Positions 12,220 through 21,644 of a stretch of DNA of 64,000 nt are shown one piece after another. The notes below the pieces were generated by a model. The model worked only from the letters and a program-made list of their open reading frames with translations. It was not told the DNA's origin and made no database searches. Position numbers and translations under genes: made by a program. Position 1 is the first letter of the stretch. Each line of letters opens with the position of its first letter. The DNA comes from Leucobacter sp. G161 (GTDB taxonomy: Bacteria; Actinomycetota; Actinomycetes; Actinomycetales; Microbacteriaceae). The stretch lies in NCBI RefSeq assembly GCF_001482305.1, contig NZ_LOHP01000043.1, positions 1-64,000 on the forward strand, given 5' to 3'.

Positions 12220-12348
12220 GGATTCACGCAGAGAGATCCCTGCATACTGCCTGAAAGCGCAGTGCGTGGGGCGCTAGTGATCCTCACAGAGTTGTGAAAG
12301 ACTAGCCTGAACCAGACACCGACGAAGTCACTAAGGAGTGAGTCAATT

Positions 12349-13707
12349 ATGGGCATCTTCGCCGTTATCAACCCGGCTACGGGCGAGACCGTTGCCGAGT
12401 ACCCCGACGCGACAGCAGCTGATATTGAAACTGCAGTAGCGTCGGCACAGCAGACCTACCAGGAGTGGTCGCGCAAGACCACCGTCGCCGAGCGCGCAGC
12501 GCTCGCCAAGCGCGCAGCGGAGCTCTTCGACGAGCGCAAGGACGAGCTCGGCGCGATCATCAACCGCGAAATGGGCAAGCCCCTCGACCAGTCGATCGGC
12601 GAGGCAGAGTTCTCGGGTCAGATCACCGCTGCGTTCGCAGACAACGCCGAGAAGTGGCTTGCCGACGAGCCTCTCGAGGTTGAAGACGGCCTGAAGACCT
12701 TCTTCCGCTTCCAGGGCACCGGCGTGATCCTCGGCATCATGCCGTGGAACTACCCGTACTACCAGGTCGCGCGCTTCGCAGTGCCGAACCTCATCCTCGG
12801 TAACACCATCGTGCTCAAGCACGCTGCGCAGTGCCCCGAGTCGGCGCTCGCACTCGAGCAGCTGTTCCTTGACGCAGGCTTCCCGAAGGGCGCCTACGTC
12901 AACGTGTTCGCTTCGCACGACCAGATCAGCGACATCATTGCTGACGACCGCGTCCAGGGCGTCTCGCTCACCGGCTCCGAGCGCGCAGGCGCAATCGTCG
13001 CCGAGCAGGCCGGCCGTCACCTCAAGAAGTGCGTCCTCGAGCTCGGTGGCTCGGACGTGTTCCTCGTGCTCGACACCGCAGACCTCGACCACGCGGTCGA
13101 GCACGCAGTTGGCGGCCGCATGGAGAACACCGGCCAGGCGTGCAACGGTTCCAAGCGCATCGTCGTCATGGACAAGTACTTCGACGAGTTCTCGGAGAAG
13201 TTCAAGGCAGCTATCGCTGGCCAGTCGTACGAGGCAGGCGACTTCGGTCCCATGTCTTCTGAGGCGGCAACGAAGAACCTCGCATCGCAGGTACAGGGCG
13301 CCATCGATCAGGGCGCAGAGGTGCTCGTGGGCGACAACGCTCCCGAGGGCAACTTCTACACCCCGTCGGTGATCACCAACATCACCCCCGCAATGGACGT
13401 CTACAGCCAGGAGCTGGTCGGCCCGGTTGCGCCGCTCTACAAGGTTTCGAGCGACGAGGAAGCGATCAACCTCGCAAACTCCTCGCCGTACGGTCTCGGC
13501 TCCGTCATCATCTGTGACGACCTCGACCGCGCCGAGCAGGTGGGCAACCAGCTCGACGTCGGCATGGTCTTCATCGGCGGCGCAGGCCTCGAGGGCGCAG
13601 ACGTGCCCTTCGGCGGCGTGAAGAAGTCGGGCTACGGGCGCGAGCTCGGCAAGGTCGGCATGCTCGAGTTCTCGAACAAGAAGCTCTTCCGCTACTACGG
13701 CAGCTAA
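12349..13707 (+). CDS. gabD: NAD(P)-dependent succinate-semialdehyde dehydrogenase family
   Basis: A 452-residue aldehyde dehydrogenase of the short GabD/SSADH type. The fold markers are MPWNYPYYQ, the catalytic base in LELGG (Glu231) and the catalytic nucleophile in GQACNG (Cys265). GQACNGSKR and the C-terminal PFGGVKKSGYGRE agree with actinobacterial succinate-semialdehyde dehydrogenases, which turn succinate semialdehyde into succinate. An AAGGAG ribosome site lies 10 bases before the ATG. It stands alone, ended by a strong terminator. Codon use is notably rich in GCA and C-ending codons, suggesting good expression. It could drain succinate semialdehyde made by the HpaI aldolase encoded at 54.4 kb, though the genes are not linked. 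Confidence 0.88.
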   Translation: MGIFAVINPATGETVAEYPDATAADIETAVASAQQTYQEWSRKTTVAERAALAKRAAELFDERKDELGAIINREMGKPLDQSIGEAEFSGQITAAFADNAEKWLADEPLEVEDGLKTFFRFQGTGVILGIMPWNYPYYQVARFAVPNLILGNTIVLKHAAQCPESALALEQLFLDAGFPKGAYVNVFASHDQISDIIADDRVQGVSLTGSERAGAIVAEQAGRHLKKCVLELGGSDVFLVLDTADLDHAVEHAVGGRMENTGQACNGSKRIVVMDKYFDEFSEKFKAAIAGQSYEAGDFGPMSSEAATKNLASQVQGAIDQGAEVLVGDNAPEGNFYTPSVITNITPAMDVYSQELVGPVAPLYKVSSDEEAINLANSSPYGLGSVIICDDLDRAEQVGNQLDVGMVFIGGAGLEGADVPFGGVKKSGYGRELGKVGMLEFSNKKLFRYYGS

Positions 13708-13724
13708 TCGCTTCCGCAAATAGC

Positions 13725-13760
13725 TGAGGGGCTCGGATCCGTAAGGATCCGAGCCCCTCA
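13725..13760. terminator. Bidirectional terminator between gabD and the PucR regulator
   Basis: A perfect 16-bp stem (TGAGGGGCTCGGATCC and its complement) with a 4-base GTAA loop, 18 bp after the gabD stop and between convergent genes. Confidence 0.9.
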
Positions 13761-13800
13761 ACTATTCACGCGTCTGATGGCTTGGGCCTGAGGCCGCGTC

Positions 13801-13840
13801 GGCGCTACCGCCCGTCGGCGCTACCGCCCGTCGGCGCTAG
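13801..13840. repeat. 16-bp tandem repeat, two and a half copies
   Basis: The unit GGCGCTACCGCCCGTC occurs at 13801-13816 and 13817-13832, with a partial third copy that contains the regulator's stop codon. It lies in the 3' region of the PucR gene. Confidence 0.7.
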
Positions 13841-15522
13841 CGGTCGAGCAGCCGCAGCTGCAGCATGGCCGCGAACCGATCGTCAGCGTCGTCGAGATCG
13901 ATGCCGCTGATCTCGACCGCGCGTCGCAGGCGATAGCGGAAGGTGTTCGGGTGCACGAACAGCGTCGCCGCTGCCTGACCGACATCGCCGAAGTGATCGA
14001 ACCAGGCCCGCAGCGTATCCACGAGGTGACCCTTCTGCTTGCTATCGTGCGCGAGTAGCTTGGGGACGGGGCCGGTGAACTCGTCTCCGCGCACCACCAT
14101 GAGGTCCTTGAGCTCACGCATCAGCACGGCAGCGTGGACGTCAGCGAGGCGCGCGACGCGTGAGAGTGGCTTCGCCGTTCCGCCCTGCCCCGGTTCAAGC
14201 AGCGCTCGCAGGACGCGTCGCGTCGAGCTTCGCGATCGCGCGATCCCAGCAATATCGTTGGCGGGCGGTCCCACCGCGATCACGGCAGACATCCTGCCAC
14301 CCACGCGGTCAAGGAAGTCCTCCATCGTGCGGACCGCGTGAGCTCCGCCAGGGTCATGCGGCTCGGGCAGGATGCCATACGCAGTATCGCCCAGCTGCGC
14401 GACAGCGGATCCCGGGCGCATCGCAGACAGGTGCACCGCGAGCGCGTCAGTGAACCGCTCGCGCTCTGCCATCAGCGCCTGGTCAGCGCCCTCCGTCGCA
14501 GCGTGGTCGGTGCCAGTGAGCACCGCCGCGACCACACACACCGACTGGCCAGCAAGGTTGAGCCTGGAGAGCGCCTCGCTCGCGCCCGAACCGCCCTCGA
14601 GTGCAGTGCTGAGCAGCTCGGCGCGCAGCCGCCGTTGCACGTCAGCGCCGGCACGCAGCCGCAACAGGTGGAGCGCGACAAGCTTGGCTGCGTCACGCAG
14701 GGTAACGGTGCGCTCGTGCGTGAGCGGCCCGTCCATGGCTGCCCAAATGGATCCCAGCACCTCGTCGCCAGCTCGGATCCCAATCGCGACGCGCTGCGTC
14801 GACCCGTCGTTTGCAGACACGACCGAATCAATAACACCCGAATCAATCACGACAGGGTCATCGCTCCGGTACAGGTGCCGAAACACGCCGCGTTCGGTGA
14901 GTCGTTCCGTGTAGCGTTCCGGGACCCGGCGACCGATGATCGTTTCCGCTCGCGCGCTATCCGCTTCTTCTTGCCTCCCTGAAAACGCAAGCACACGTGA
15001 GGATCGGTCCTCGATCGTGACAGGCGCATCGAGCAGCGAAGCAATCGCGTTCGCGACGGCGAAGAGATCACCCGAGGGGATCCCGCCGAGGGAGTCGACA
15101 TGAGTGTCACCGACATCGTCTTCTGCGAGCAGCGTGCGGAGGAGGGCCGCGAGCTGCGTCCAGGTCGCACCGCGGGCGAGCCCGAGCACGACCACTCCGC
15201 GTTCGTCCGCTGCCTGGCGCACCTCGTCGGTTATTTCCACCGGCGAACGCACCACGACAGCTGCGACCGACTGATCCGGAAGCCCAGCAATGAGCTCAGC
15301 GAGCGCCTGGCTGCCGTGCACCCCAACCCCGAGCACGAAGGCGTGCTCGGGGTACAGGGGTTCATCGAACGGATCGAAGATCACGACTCCGCCAACGGGC
15401 TGCTGCTCGTCGGCACGGCCGTGCACCACCTCAAGGAGCGTGATCCCCAAATCGTCCAGGATTCGCGCGAAGCTGAACCGGGGAAAGCGGGGCTCGTGAC
15501 GGTCACTCATGAAGGGAAGCAT
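13837..15522 (-). CDS. PucR/CdaR-family transcriptional regulator
   Basis: A 561-residue regulator. The N-terminal half (about residues 15-170) is the PucR-like ligand region, a GGDEF-like/GAF-type middle follows, and the C-terminal 60 residues are the PucR/CdaR helix-turn-helix: FGDVGQAAATLFVHPNTFRYRLRR. Such proteins control purine, sugar-diacid or amino-acid catabolism in response to a pathway metabolite. It is the last gene of a long same-strand run encoding peptide uptake and D-amino-acid conversion, 36 bp after the racemase gene, so it probably controls that run. Two starts are possible: ATG 15522 or ATG 15510 (MSDRHEPRF). Neither has a clear ribosome site. Confidence 0.85.
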   Translation of the reverse strand: MLPFMSDRHEPRFPRFSFARILDDLGITLLEVVHGRADEQQPVGGVVIFDPFDEPLYPEHAFVLGVGVHGSQALAELIAGLPDQSVAAVVVRSPVEITDEVRQAADERGVVVLGLARGATWTQLAALLRTLLAEDDVGDTHVDSLGGIPSGDLFAVANAIASLLDAPVTIEDRSSRVLAFSGRQEEADSARAETIIGRRVPERYTERLTERGVFRHLYRSDDPVVIDSGVIDSVVSANDGSTQRVAIGIRAGDEVLGSIWAAMDGPLTHERTVTLRDAAKLVALHLLRLRAGADVQRRLRAELLSTALEGGSGASEALSRLNLAGQSVCVVAAVLTGTDHAATEGADQALMAERERFTDALAVHLSAMRPGSAVAQLGDTAYGILPEPHDPGGAHAVRTMEDFLDRVGGRMSAVIAVGPPANDIAGIARSRSSTRRVLRALLEPGQGGTAKPLSRVARLADVHAAVLMRELKDLMVVRGDEFTGPVPKLLAHDSKQKGHLVDTLRAWFDHFGDVGQAAATLFVHPNTFRYRLRRAVEISGIDLDDADDRFAAMLQLRLLDR

Positions 15523-15558
15523 ATCGCCCGCTCACTCGCTCTCCTCGGCTGCACGCGC

Positions 15559-16659
15559 CTAGACAGCAACCCACTCGACGCTCGTTGTGAACGCTTCGAG
15601 GAGTTCGGGAATCGGCGCGACGCCGAGCCCCGGACCCGTTGGAACCGTCAGGTGACCGTCTTCCATCACCCAGGGCTCGGTGATATCAGTCTCGTAGAAC
15701 CGGCTGCTTGAAGAAACATCGCCTGGCAGCGTGAATCCGGGAAGCGAGGCGAGCGCAATGTTCGCTGCGCGGCCGATGCCGGATTCGAGCATGCCGCCAC
15801 ACCACACGGGCACGCCAGCGGCAACCGCGAGGTCGTGGATACGACGGGCCTCAAGGTAGCCGCCAACCCGGCCAGGCTTGATGTTGATGACGCTCGTTGC
15901 GCCGAGTCGGATCGCTGCGGCAGCAGTCTGCGCAGAGGTGATCGACTCGTCAAGACATATCGGAGTCTTCATCATTTTCGCGAGATCAGCGTGACCGACG
16001 ATGTCCTCTTCTTCGAGGGGTTGCTCGATGAGCAACAGATCGAAGTCGTCGAGCTTCGCGAGATGGCGCGCATCGGCGAGCGTGTACGCGGTGTTCGCAT
16101 CGACCTGCAGCTGGACATCGTCGCCAAAGCGCTCACGCACCGCACGCACAGGTTCGATATCCCACCCGGGTTCGATCTTCAGTTTGATTCTGACGTAGCC
16201 CTCGTCGATGTATCCGCCGACGGCGTCGAGCAGCTCGGGAATCGAGTCCATAATGCCGACCGAGACGCCGCAGGGCACGCGATCCTTCACCGATCCGAGT
16301 TCACGACCGAACGACCGCCCGCTCGCCCGCAGCTCTGCGTCGAGCACTGCGGTCTCGAGCGCCGCTTTTGCCATCGGGTGCCCCTTGAACGGGTGCAGGG
16401 CCTGTCCGACGCCAATCGCGTCACGCACACCCGAGATCGCGGAAATGAAGTAGCGTTTCATGATGTCGGCGGCGCCGTCGGTGTACTCGGGAGAGTAGAG
16501 CGGATCACCGAGAGTGACGCACTCCCCCCAGCCCTCTGCTTCGTCGGTCACGACTTTGACGAGCAAAATGTCCCGCTCAGTCTGCGTGCTGAACGATGTC
16601 CGGAATGGCGAGACGAGCGGCAACCCAACACGGCGCAGCTCAAAGCCCTCAATCTTCAT
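15559..16659 (-). CDS. N-succinylamino acid racemase / o-succinylbenzoate synthase (enolase superfamily)
   Basis: A 366-residue enzyme of the muconate-lactonizing subgroup. Catalytic and metal residues are all present: KLK at 159-161, metal ligands Asp187 (QVDAN), Glu212 (LIEQP) and Asp237 (CLDES), and the second base Lys261 (NIKPGRVGG). The spacing matches the Amycolatopsis/Geobacillus NSAR-OSBS group. NSAR inverts N-succinyl-D-amino acids to the L form. The menaquinone role is less likely because no men genes are near, whereas an N-acyltransferase and a deacylase gene adjoin it. The start at 16659 overlaps the upstream acyltransferase gene by 11 bp, suggesting translational coupling. It is probably cytoplasmic. 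Confidence 0.85.
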   Translation of the reverse strand: MKIEGFELRRVGLPLVSPFRTSFSTQTERDILLVKVVTDEAEGWGECVTLGDPLYSPEYTDGAADIMKRYFISAISGVRDAIGVGQALHPFKGHPMAKAALETAVLDAELRASGRSFGRELGSVKDRVPCGVSVGIMDSIPELLDAVGGYIDEGYVRIKLKIEPGWDIEPVRAVRERFGDDVQLQVDANTAYTLADARHLAKLDDFDLLLIEQPLEEEDIVGHADLAKMMKTPICLDESITSAQTAAAAIRLGATSVINIKPGRVGGYLEARRIHDLAVAAGVPVWCGGMLESGIGRAANIALASLPGFTLPGDVSSSSRFYETDITEPWVMEDGHLTVPTGPGLGVAPIPELLEAFTTSVEWVAV

Positions 16660-17464
16660 CAGTCTTCTCCTCTGTTGATGCGTGTTCCAAGATGTAGCCG
16701 ACTCCACGCTCGAACCCGATGATCCGTGCGCCGTCGTTGAGGACGTCAGTGAGCGTCTCACGCAGCTCGCCGCGCCACTGTTTTGCCCGTTCAGGATCGG
16801 AGACGCGGAGCGCCTCAATGTCGTCGGGGACGGCGATCGTATGTCCCCCCGCGTCGCTGGGCACAGGCTGCGCCCCCGCGGCCAAGGCCGACACGTGCGG
16901 ATCGCGGAGGTACCAGCGCACGAGCAGGCGGTCGCTGAGATCGCCCGCGTTAATCGTGTCGGCCATCGCCCCGTAGAAGTTTTCGAGGTACTCGACGGGC
17001 AGCGCGCCAAGTTTCCTGATGTTGAACGCCGCGTTGCGCGACACGAGTGGATCGTACGTCCACTCAACGACGTCGATGCCCCGCTCGAGCGACCAGGCCC
17101 GCTGATGCAGCTTCAGCGCGTAGCCAATCGACCTCCCAACAGTGCCAGGCAGCACTCCGGCGATGTGGCTGTGCAGCGTGCGCCGCTCGGGGCTGGAGTG
17201 CACCCCGAGCGATGCTCCGACAAGTTCGCCGTCGATGAACGCGCCGCCAATGTAGTTCCCAGTCTTTCCGAGCACCCGCAGAAACTCCGTGGGGACGACC
17301 GGATTCTCCGCGGTGCGGCCCCAGATCACCGCCAGCAGCTCAGCCACTTGGGCTTCCTCATCGCGGCCGTGCATCTCGCGCACGGTCACCCCTGCGACGG
17401 CGGCCACCCGTGCCGCATCAGCGAGCGCCTGATGCACGTCTTCTCGTGAGATTTCAGTCATCAC
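16649..17464 (-). CDS. GNAT-family N-acyltransferase (putative D-amino acid N-succinyltransferase)
   Basis: A 271-residue protein of the COG3375-like GNAT group. The acyl-CoA-binding and core strands appear as GGAFIDGELVGASLGVHS and GVLPGTVGRSIGYALKLHQRAW. The segment WTYDPLVSRNAAFNIRKLG and the following YLENFYG are family hallmarks. In Geobacillus kaustophilus a GNAT succinyltransferase is encoded with an NSAR and an M20 desuccinylase, and the three together convert D- to L-amino acids irreversibly. The same three families are adjacent here in the same order. The stop overlaps the racemase start by 11 bp and the start overlaps the M20 gene's end by 4 bp. The acyl donor is inferred to be succinyl-CoA by analogy. 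Confidence 0.82.
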   Translation of the reverse strand: MMTEISREDVHQALADAARVAAVAGVTVREMHGRDEEAQVAELLAVIWGRTAENPVVPTEFLRVLGKTGNYIGGAFIDGELVGASLGVHSSPERRTLHSHIAGVLPGTVGRSIGYALKLHQRAWSLERGIDVVEWTYDPLVSRNAAFNIRKLGALPVEYLENFYGAMADTINAGDLSDRLLVRWYLRDPHVSALAAGAQPVPSDAGGHTIAVPDDIEALRVSDPERAKQWRGELRETLTDVLNDGARIIGFERGVGYILEHASTEEKTDED

Positions 17465-18582
17465 TCACCCGCTCCGGATTCAGTCAAGACGTCGGCCATG
17501 AGCGCGCCGAGCAGCCTGGTTCGTGGTTCGATCTCCTCGACGAGCACATGCTCAGTGTCAGCGTGTGCGCCGCCGCCGACCGCGCCGAGGCCGTCGAGCG
17601 TTGGTACGCCTATGCCGGCGGTAAAGTTGCCGTCGCTCGCGCCGCCGACGGCAACACCGGTGAGAGCCGCGAGGCCGAGGTGCGTCGCAATCGTCTGAGC
17701 CCGGGCGAACAGATCCGCGGAGGACTCGAGCTCAAGCACAGGACGATTCACCCCGCCGATCACTGCAAGCTCAGCCCCAGGCAGCACGGGCGTGAGTGCG
17801 CGCATTGCCTCGTCGACGCGGCGCTGCTCAGCACCGCTGCGGGCGCGCCCATCGACTTTGCAGGAGGCACGCGCCGGCACCGTGTTGCTCGTCGTACCGG
17901 AGATCGCGGCAGTCGGTGTCACCGTGGTGCCGAGCTCGGCGTTTCCGAGTGCGGCGATGGCGAGCAGCTGGTGAGCGAGTTCGACCGACGCGTTGACGCC
18001 CTTCTCCGGTTCGAGCCCGGCGTGCGCAGCGCGGCCGTGCACCACAAGTTCGTAGAGCGAGACGCCCTTGCGTTCGAGTTTCAAGGCGCCACCGTCTGCT
18101 GCTGCCTCGAGCACGAACGCGGCACGAGCTCCACGCGCGCTCTCCTCGATGAGCCCGCGCGAGGTGGGTGAGCCGAGTTCCTCGTCGCCCGTGACGATGA
18201 GGGTGACGCCGTCGCGGTCCTCGAGCGCAGCGATGGCGTGCATCGCCATCGCGAGCCCGGTCTTCATGTCGAAGCTGCCCGGCCCGGTCAGGACCCCGCC
18301 GCTGACTGCAAAGGGCAACCGTTCCAGTGTGCCGAGCGGCCACACCGTGTCGTGATGCGCGACCAGCAGCACGCGCGTGGTCGCCCCAAAGCTCCACCTC
18401 AGGTGGTTCACACCGTCAAGCACGATGCGCTCGGGAGCGACGCCCAGGAGCGATTCACCCACCTCCGCGACCAGATTCGCGGAGGCCGCGACCGCGGCAT
18501 GATCGTCCGAGGGCGATTCGCATTCAACGAGGGTGTGTATCGTCGCGACGATGTCTGCGAGACGTGCGGTGTCCGGGGTCAT
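17461..18582 (-). CDS. M20-family metallo-deacylase (putative N-succinyl-L-amino acid desuccinylase)
   Basis: A 373-residue protein of the ArgE/DapE/CPG2 family. Two-zinc-site motifs are visible: AHHDTVWPLG, the bridging Asp in GSFDMKTG, the catalytic Glu pair in TGDEELGSP, and the distal His in GGGAHADTEHV. The dimerisation lid domain lies at about residues 165-275. In the NSAR pathway this step releases the free L-amino acid from its N-succinyl form. Carboxypeptidase G2-like or N-acyl-amino acid hydrolysis is the alternative. The ATG at 18582 has AAAGG about 9 bases upstream; earlier in-frame starts lie in unrelated sequence. The gene end overlaps the acyltransferase start by 4 bp (ATGA type). 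Confidence 0.85.
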   Translation of the reverse strand: MTPDTARLADIVATIHTLVECESPSDDHAAVAASANLVAEVGESLLGVAPERIVLDGVNHLRWSFGATTRVLLVAHHDTVWPLGTLERLPFAVSGGVLTGPGSFDMKTGLAMAMHAIAALEDRDGVTLIVTGDEELGSPTSRGLIEESARGARAAFVLEAAADGGALKLERKGVSLYELVVHGRAAHAGLEPEKGVNASVELAHQLLAIAALGNAELGTTVTPTAAISGTTSNTVPARASCKVDGRARSGAEQRRVDEAMRALTPVLPGAELAVIGGVNRPVLELESSADLFARAQTIATHLGLAALTGVAVGGASDGNFTAGIGVPTLDGLGAVGGGAHADTEHVLVEEIEPRTRLLGALMADVLTESGAGE

Positions 18583-18649
18583 AGCGACGGACCTTTCTTC
18601 ATGAGTACCGGTGGAAAGTGTTGGCGAGGACGCGCGTGCTTGGGGTCGT

Positions 18650-20125
18650 TCATCGGAGCTGGCCTCGCAGGCCTCTGCCCGGGTAGGCGTCGAGGACAAC
18701 GTCCTCGTCACGCACGACGAACTCCCCCGCAACGAGGACGTGTGCGATCCCGATCGAGGGGCGCGTGCTGTTGAGATAGGTGGCGCGGTCAGTGACCCGC
18801 TGCGGATCAATGACCACGATGTCGGCATCGGCGCCAACGGCGAGGTGGCCCTTCGCCCGAAACGCAGCGGTGGTCGAGTCCATCACCCGCGCGGGGAGGT
18901 AGCTGCAGCGTCGGAACGCCTCACCCCAGGTCCACACCTGCTGCTCCCGGACCATGAGGCGGAGCGAGCGCGCAAACGTTCCTGCGGTTCGCGGATGCGT
19001 GGTGCCCCCCGCTGGCAGCGGCCACTCGCGCGTATCGGTTGAGCGGTCCGGCCAGGTGACGTGCATCGCGTCAGACGCGACGATGCTGTCAGGGAACGCG
19101 AGCGAACGAGCAAGTAGTGCCTGATCATGCGCGTCAGTATCGTCGAGGAACTCCACGATGCATGCGGCGCCAGGGTCCGTGCTGCGGACCTGCCGCAGGT
19201 GGGCCTCGTCAACAATGCGCTCCCCCGACTCGACGAGCACAATATTGGCGGGGCCGATCCCCCACACGTGCAGCCGCTCGGGCGCGAGGAACGCCGCCCC
19301 GATCCCGGTACTACCTGCGCCGTATGGATACGTCTCGACGGTCATGTGTGCGCCGCCGGAACGAGCGCGCTCGATAACGCCGAGCGTCCGGTCGACGTGC
19401 CGCCGGGAAGTGCTGTTCACGTGACAGTGATGAACCTGTCCGCCAAACTCCATCGCTGCGCGCGCGGCCTCCTCGGTCCCGTCAATGGGGGTCCCGGGAT
19501 CGGACTCGACGATCTCACGAACGTGAGTAAACGTTGGCACCCCAGCGCGGGCAGCCAGCTCGTTCACCGCGAGGTACTCCCGCGGGTCAGACTGCGGCGC
19601 GTACCCCTGCAACACCCCGATCCCGAGGGCACCATCGGCGAGCTCCTCCTCAAGCCTGCCGAGCCACGCGCCGAGCTGTGTTGGGGTGGAACTTGCCTGC
19701 CAAGCGGGGTCTCCCAGCATGGACAGCGCACCAACGAAGTTCGCGTCGGCCGGCCGGCCGGAAAGCACCTCGGCGCGCGCCATGCCCCAGGACGCGGAAA
19801 AGCCAAAGTTAATGGGCCTCCCCTGCTTCGCGGCTTCGGCGTAGGCGATTTCCACTGGCAGTAGTCCGGCCTCGAGTTCGAGTGCTGTTGTGACCCCGTC
19901 GCGCGCCTGCAGACGCTGCCCCGCGATCGAATTCACATGGCTGTGCAAGTCAACGAATCCGGGGCCAACGACCATTCCGGTGACATCGACTTCCGTGGCC
20001 TGTTCTGTCTGAAGTTCGAGCCCAACCGCAGCGATCTTGCCGTCTTCGATGAGGACATCGGCGATGCGATCCGATCCGGTTCCGGGATCAATGACACGCC
20101 CGCCACGCAACAGCACTCGAGGCAT
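18650..20125 (-). CDS. Amidohydrolase, N-acyl-D-amino acid (D-glutamate) deacylase-like
   Basis: A 491-residue protein of the Amidohydro_3 group. The beta-sandwich N-terminus (LLRGGRVIDPGTGSDRIADV) leads into the metal site DLHSHV, then GVTTALELEAG, which is characteristic of the N-acyl-D-glutamate deacylase/D-aminoacylase group. Later metal-site pieces are THVRE, HHCHVNST and SDAMHVTW. These enzymes remove N-acyl groups from D-amino acids in the cytoplasm. Its start codon overlaps the stop of the upstream S12 hydrolase gene by one base (TGATG), so the two are translated together. Its presence with NSAR suggests that acylated D-amino acids or muropeptide fragments are among the substrates. 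Exact acyl and residue preference is unknown. Confidence 0.8.
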   Translation of the reverse strand: MPRVLLRGGRVIDPGTGSDRIADVLIEDGKIAAVGLELQTEQATEVDVTGMVVGPGFVDLHSHVNSIAGQRLQARDGVTTALELEAGLLPVEIAYAEAAKQGRPINFGFSASWGMARAEVLSGRPADANFVGALSMLGDPAWQASSTPTQLGAWLGRLEEELADGALGIGVLQGYAPQSDPREYLAVNELAARAGVPTFTHVREIVESDPGTPIDGTEEAARAAMEFGGQVHHCHVNSTSRRHVDRTLGVIERARSGGAHMTVETYPYGAGSTGIGAAFLAPERLHVWGIGPANIVLVESGERIVDEAHLRQVRSTDPGAACIVEFLDDTDAHDQALLARSLAFPDSIVASDAMHVTWPDRSTDTREWPLPAGGTTHPRTAGTFARSLRLMVREQQVWTWGEAFRRCSYLPARVMDSTTAAFRAKGHLAVGADADIVVIDPQRVTDRATYLNSTRPSIGIAHVLVAGEFVVRDEDVVLDAYPGRGLRGQLR

Positions 20126-21549
20126 CAGGCGGCCGCTTCGGTGCTGTCCCGCTTACGCAGGCAACGAATGTCAGAGTACAAGCACGGGTGTCCGTCGACC
20201 TCGGTGAATGTGAGCTGAGCCCACGTCGTGAGTGTGTCGGGCCGGCCCGTAAAGCGGTTGGGCTTGTCTGTCGGGAACAGGTCGACCGTGATCGCTTGCC
20301 CTGGCTTCTCGGGGTCGAGACTCTGCGAGAGCTTTGCCTGGAGCGTGCCCTGCTCGGTCTTGACGATCTCGAAGGTGGTGATGAAGTCACCGTACGTTCC
20401 GAGCCACTCGTCCTGAATAACCACGTCGCGCGCCGGGCCCGCGGGCGCGACACTGGCCCCGGTCGTCGTACCGGCAAACTCCCGGGCAAACGCGCCAACG
20501 ATTTCGGCACCTGCAGCGTTGGCGACGCCGCCGTTGCAGAAGACAACGATGACGACGCCATCGTCCGGAAGCACTTGGAACCACGCCTTGTTGCCGATCG
20601 TCGTGCCGCCGTGCCAGACGACACGGTGCCCATTCCAATCATCGAGGATCCACCCAAGCCCCCACTGCGGAGACAGGGCGTCAGCATCGCCGAGATCGAC
20701 CTGTGGTTCGGACATGAGTCGCACGGATTCCGGGCTGAGCAGTGCGGTACCGGCCGAGCCGCGTCCCTCCCGCAAAAAGGAGCGTCCAAAGTCAAGCATG
20801 TCGTCAACGCTGCTGGTAATGATTCCCGCGGGGCCCACCGAACGCATGAGCCCGGTAACAGGTGCAGGTGACCATACCTTGCTGCCGAGCTCGCGGGTAT
20901 GTCCGTGCTGGTAACGGTGGCTCATGATCTGCTCGGGCAGAGTGAGGAAGTGTGTGAGGTCGAGTCGGGCGCTGATGCGGGCTTGGACGGATGCGTCCCA
21001 GCTGCGACCATCCAGGAGCTCGATGATGCGGCCGAGCACGACGAAACCCGAGTTGCAGTACGACCAGCCGTTACCTGGCGAAAACAGTGGCTCTGCGTCT
21101 TTGAGTAACGCGACGTACTTCTCGATGCAATCGTCCCCGCGGCCGGTGTCGGTGAACACGTCGCCGTTGATTCCAGAGGTGTGGGTGAGCAGGTGCTGCA
21201 CAGTGATGGAGCCGTCATCAGTCGTCGACAGCTTCGTGTCGGGGAGCAGGTCGGCAATGCGGGTGTCGAGGTCGAGCTTGCCCTCTTCGCGCAGCTGCAT
21301 GATCATGGTCGACGTCACCACTTTGGTCACGGATCCGATCTGGCAGAGCGCGTCACGCGAGGTCTCGACTCCGGTGACGTTGTTCGTCACGCCTGTACTC
21401 GCGACGAACCGCTGCTCGACGCCACTGTCGGGGTCGATGCTGAGCACGCCGGCAACGATGCCGGGGACCTGGTGGCGGCGCGCGCTTTCAGCCAGGAACC
21501 GTTCCCATCGGACCGGGTCGAAGGCGTTCTGGCTGAGTGCGTTGGTCAT
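20125..21549 (-). CDS. Serine hydrolase, beta-lactamase class C/D-aminopeptidase family (S12)
   Basis: A 474-residue protein. The S12 motifs are SVTK at 73-76, YCN at 164-166 and a C-terminal HGGTT. A lipocalin-like C-terminal domain of about 110 residues (from about 360) follows the catalytic domain, as in some D-aminopeptidases and D-amino acid amidases of the family. No signal peptide is seen, so it acts in the cytoplasm, which argues against an antibiotic-resistance or wall-synthesis role. The gene lies between the oligopeptide-binding protein gene (95 bp upstream) and the N-acyl-D-amino acid deacylase gene (1-bp overlap). The context suggests hydrolysis of imported D-residue peptides or amides. 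Confidence 0.82.
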   Translation of the reverse strand: MTNALSQNAFDPVRWERFLAESARRHQVPGIVAGVLSIDPDSGVEQRFVASTGVTNNVTGVETSRDALCQIGSVTKVVTSTMIMQLREEGKLDLDTRIADLLPDTKLSTTDDGSITVQHLLTHTSGINGDVFTDTGRGDDCIEKYVALLKDAEPLFSPGNGWSYCNSGFVVLGRIIELLDGRSWDASVQARISARLDLTHFLTLPEQIMSHRYQHGHTRELGSKVWSPAPVTGLMRSVGPAGIITSSVDDMLDFGRSFLREGRGSAGTALLSPESVRLMSEPQVDLGDADALSPQWGLGWILDDWNGHRVVWHGGTTIGNKAWFQVLPDDGVVIVVFCNGGVANAAGAEIVGAFAREFAGTTTGASVAPAGPARDVVIQDEWLGTYGDFITTFEIVKTEQGTLQAKLSQSLDPEKPGQAITVDLFPTDKPNRFTGRPDTLTTWAQLTFTEVDGHPCLYSDIRCLRKRDSTEAAA

Positions 21550-21644
21550 ATCGGTGACTCCTAAAATCTGGTGCGGTGAAGAGGGGTGCTGGGCGGTTGG
21601 GGCGCGCCGAGAGGTGGTCTCCCTGCCCGCCCCAACCGGAGCAG

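Noticed and set aside
15559-16659. Assignment of the enolase-superfamily gene as menC for menaquinone synthesis
   Set aside because: The family can do both reactions, but neighbouring genes are an acyltransferase and a deacylase of the NSAR route and no men genes are present, so the racemase role is preferred.
20125-21549. Antibiotic-resistance class C beta-lactamase
   Set aside because: No signal peptide, an extra C-terminal domain, and an operon with D-amino-acid enzymes make resistance unlikely.
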